A stretch of DNA of 64,000 nucleotides from Vitis vinifera (taxonomy: Eukaryota > Streptophyta > Magnoliopsida > Vitales > Vitaceae): contig NC_081823.1 of assembly GCF_030704535.1 (NCBI RefSeq), positions 10,528,501 to 10,592,500 on the forward strand, given 5' to 3'. Position numbers and translations under genes: made by a program. How positions within the stretch are numbered: the first letter of the stretch is position 1; every line of letters starts with the position of its first letter. Under the pieces are notes generated by a model. The model was not told where the DNA came from. It ran no database searches and was given only the letters and a program-made list of their open reading frames with translations. Positions 61,459 through 64,000 of this stretch are shown one piece after another.

Positions 61459-64000
61459 TCAAAGTTTGACCTAGCGAAGACATTTAACTTATTTTGTTGA
61501 ACGTAAGTGTAAATTGTAACAAAAGTTGATGAATGTAAATAAGGCTTTTTTTTAAGAAAAATAAAATAAAATAAAATAAATTCTAAGGATATGTTCGGTT
61601 TTGGAATATTTGAGGAAAAATTGGAAGAAAATAAAATAGAGGGAAAAAGTGAAAATGAATAAATAAAAAGAAAAAAATAGTAAATTATTTTTATATTTTT
61701 TTTAATTTATTTAATTTATTTTTTTCTATTATCTAATTTTGATTATATTTTATTTTATTTTTTTTATAATAAAACCCAATATAAGAAAATTATTTTTCTT
61801 GATTATATTTGATTCTTGAAAAGAATTAAGGAAATAAAAAAAAGTAAAAAAAATGTAAAATAAAATAAAATTAAAATTAAAATTAAAATTAATAAAAAAT
61901 TTATATATTTACATTAAAAAAATAAAATAATTTATTGACTTTAAATTTAATTTTTTTTTTATTTTCTATTATTTTGAGAGAACAAAAATCTTAATTCCTT
62001 TGAACTTGTTGTTCAAATTCTTTATATAAAATGATTAATTTCATTTATTCATCTCTTATCTCGGGATATATGATAAAATTTTAAACTTACGAAAAGTAAA
62101 TATGAAATTTTAGAGGAGGTGAATGATTAGTATAACCCCAGGGAAGGTTTTAAGTAAAATATCATGAGACTTGGGGGAGTTTATTGTAAAAACAAACGTG
62201 GCGGCTGTAGAATAGGTCCACGTATACCATTGAAGACAGAGGGCAAATGCAAGCATCACGTGATGGGTTCACCTTTCTAACGGCATCCCATTAGTTTGAT
62301 GACGCATCTCTCTTTCTCTCTCTCTCAATGTCTGTGTTTTGTTTTTCAAAGTTTTGAAATCATTCAACCTCCCCCCGAGATTGCCCACGTACACTTTCGC
62401 TATTCCAGCCACTGACTTGCCTTTTGGAACTCCAAAACTTTAACGTCTTAATAAAAAGAAAACCTAAAATCTTAATATAAGAATTTATCATATTACAATT
62501 AATGTATAGTCTTAATACAAAAATGGTTTCAGAGTAGTGCTTGCATGTTGCATGAGGAGCGCCGTCAAAAGACAAGAGAGGAGTGAAGTGAAGCAGCAAG
62601 CCAGCGACCACTACCCACTACCCACACATGGGGCTCGTGGGTGGCGGTGAACATGGGTGGATTGGGAGGAATTTGAAAGAATAATAATAATAATAATGGT
62701 AATATGGCGGAATGGTGGGGGAGTGGTGACGTGAAAAGACAGAGAAGAGAGGCCCACAAAGAAAGGGAGAGGGAGAGAGAGGGAGTGTGGACTTGCCAAT
62801 AGCCATCACCCATCTCCAATAAAAACAAGTACCCAAATTCATTCACTTTTTAATGTACACACCACCCCCAATAAAAAGCTATTCCCCATTCCATCTCTTC
62901 TGTAGTTTTCTACTCTCACATTTTCTTTTTTTTCTTTTGGGTGCTGAGTTTTGACCACCTTTCTCTTTCTTTCCATTGCCACGCCTCTCCCTCCTCCTAC
63001 CCTACTGTTTGTAACGGTTATATTTCGTGGGTCTCCCAAACTTGCATGCATGCTCCGTAAACCTTTGGAACATGGCCTACTTAATTCTCCCACTTCTTAT
63101 TCTTCGTACCACAAAAGTTGGGGGACAGGGTGACCAAACTACCCACGCAAATGAACAAAACCACACGCTACAGTGACTCTCTTTTGGAGCTGATTTTGAA
63201 GTTAAATGTTGCAGATGCAGGTGCAGATGCCGACGCTGATGGGTCCTTCTGTGGACTAACCCACGTCTAAATTCAGAGTCGCTTCTAGATCTGTGTGGAT
63301 TCAATGCCTCAGCATCGTCTTCTCTTATTGAAAATAGGTTGCATTCCATGAATCAACCAACAAAAAATATTGACATTGGCATTGTAATTCTGGAGCCTAC
63401 AACCCTTGATCCACTCCTTTCTGACAATGATGTGGTTCCAACTTCCAACTTTATCTGAGGTTGATTTGGAGGACCCAAATCCCACTACTTCTATTATGTC
63501 GATACATATACTTAAGATGTTAACATTTCTTCTTCAGATTCAATTATTTTATGTAATTATAGACATAATTAACCAAAAGAGTTGATGTCATTGATGATGT
63601 TTCAGTCGATTAATGCTACCAAAACTATAGACTAAGTAGTGAAGATTCCAACCTTCGGATTTTCTGCCCAAAAGGAAAGAGAGAGACAAGCAAAACCACT
63701 CTCAAAATTGGGATACAACTAAGCTCTTTCTCAAACAAAAATGCCAACACTAAAGTATGAATTTATGCAGCCTAACTGAAGTAGAAAAACTGTAAGCACA
63801 ATCTGAAGGGGGAAAAGAAACATTTTTTTTAAACAGAGATTGGGAGATGCTCCTTCATTCATTGATTTCTTGAGGGTCATCGTGTTTTTGAACAAAAATG
63901 GAATTGTAGGGATATCACCATAGTGGAGAGTTAAATTGAGGGGGCTCTCCAGTGAGGGCCGACAGGCCTAGCAGCATGGTCATGGTGTCAATATGTCAAC
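61459..64000. other. PRA1 upstream region and unassigned DNA
   Basis: 61.5-62.1 kb is AT-rich. 62.2-63.5 kb is noticeably less AT-rich, with pyrimidine or purine runs (CT repeat near 62307-62327, AATAAT run near 62681, GGGAGAGGG runs near 62765) but no long open frame or splice pattern that I trust. It could be a promoter or 5' leader of a gene beyond the window, or a noncoding transcript. At the right edge, a short minus-strand frame (TMLLGLSALTGEPPQF) is too short to call. Confidence 0.4.

Noticed and set aside
63930..64000. Possible last exon of a minus-strand gene at the right edge
   Set aside because: Only about 22 open codons, with a stop just upstream in the same frame and no convincing acceptor; cannot be decided from this window.
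1..64000. Prokaryote-type features (operons, CRISPR arrays, Shine-Dalgarno sites)
   Set aside because: The window is eukaryotic nuclear DNA. The regular repeats seen are tandem arrays without spacers.

Overview
This is a stretch of AT-rich plant nuclear DNA. The evidence is long noncoding spacers, GT/AG introns, retrotransposon and MITE debris, and plant-only gene families (a KASH-type WIP protein, an ARID-HMG protein, a C2H2 repressor with an EAR motif, and a TIR-NB-ARC protein without LRRs). Codon use, the LTR type and the MITE types suggest a woody eudicot. Vitis-like is my guess, and the sequence alone does not prove it.

Layout: about 0-16 kb is repeat territory with no intact gene. It holds a decayed element at about 0.3-1.2 kb and a tandem array with a ~310-bp period at 5.5-9.9 kb. 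That array is split by a 2,909-bp element with TG...CA ends and a 5-bp target duplication, read as a solo LTR, which itself carries a 47-bp minisatellite. A broken hAT transposase gene lies at 11.4-15.4 kb, with a Mutator-type foldback MITE inserted in one of its introns. About 16-20 kb is AT-rich spacer.

The genes start near 20 kb. A six-exon ARID plus HMG-box DNA-binding protein lies at 19,960-27,352 (+). An intronless four-finger C2H2 protein with a C-terminal EAR motif lies at 33,069-34,856 (+). A two-exon WPP-domain-interacting (WIP) nuclear-envelope protein ending in a KASH tail lies at 40,700-44,994 (-). A TIR-NB-ARC protein of the TNP type, uninterrupted in its coding region, lies at 57,069-60,059 (+). 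A PRA1-family membrane protein lies at 60,892-61,458 (-) and converges on the TNP gene. The 45.3-56.2 kb gap holds MITEs, a 382-bp tandem duplication and minisatellites, with no recognisable gene.

The five genes do not form a pathway or operon; they are independent plant genes with their own promoters. The most informative points are the nested insertions with readable target-site duplications, the recurrent birth of tandem repeats (310, 196, 176, 382, 118, 47, 40 and 32 bp), a possible upstream ORF overlapping the TNP start, and the complete KASH tail of the WIP protein. I found no new multi-gene system.
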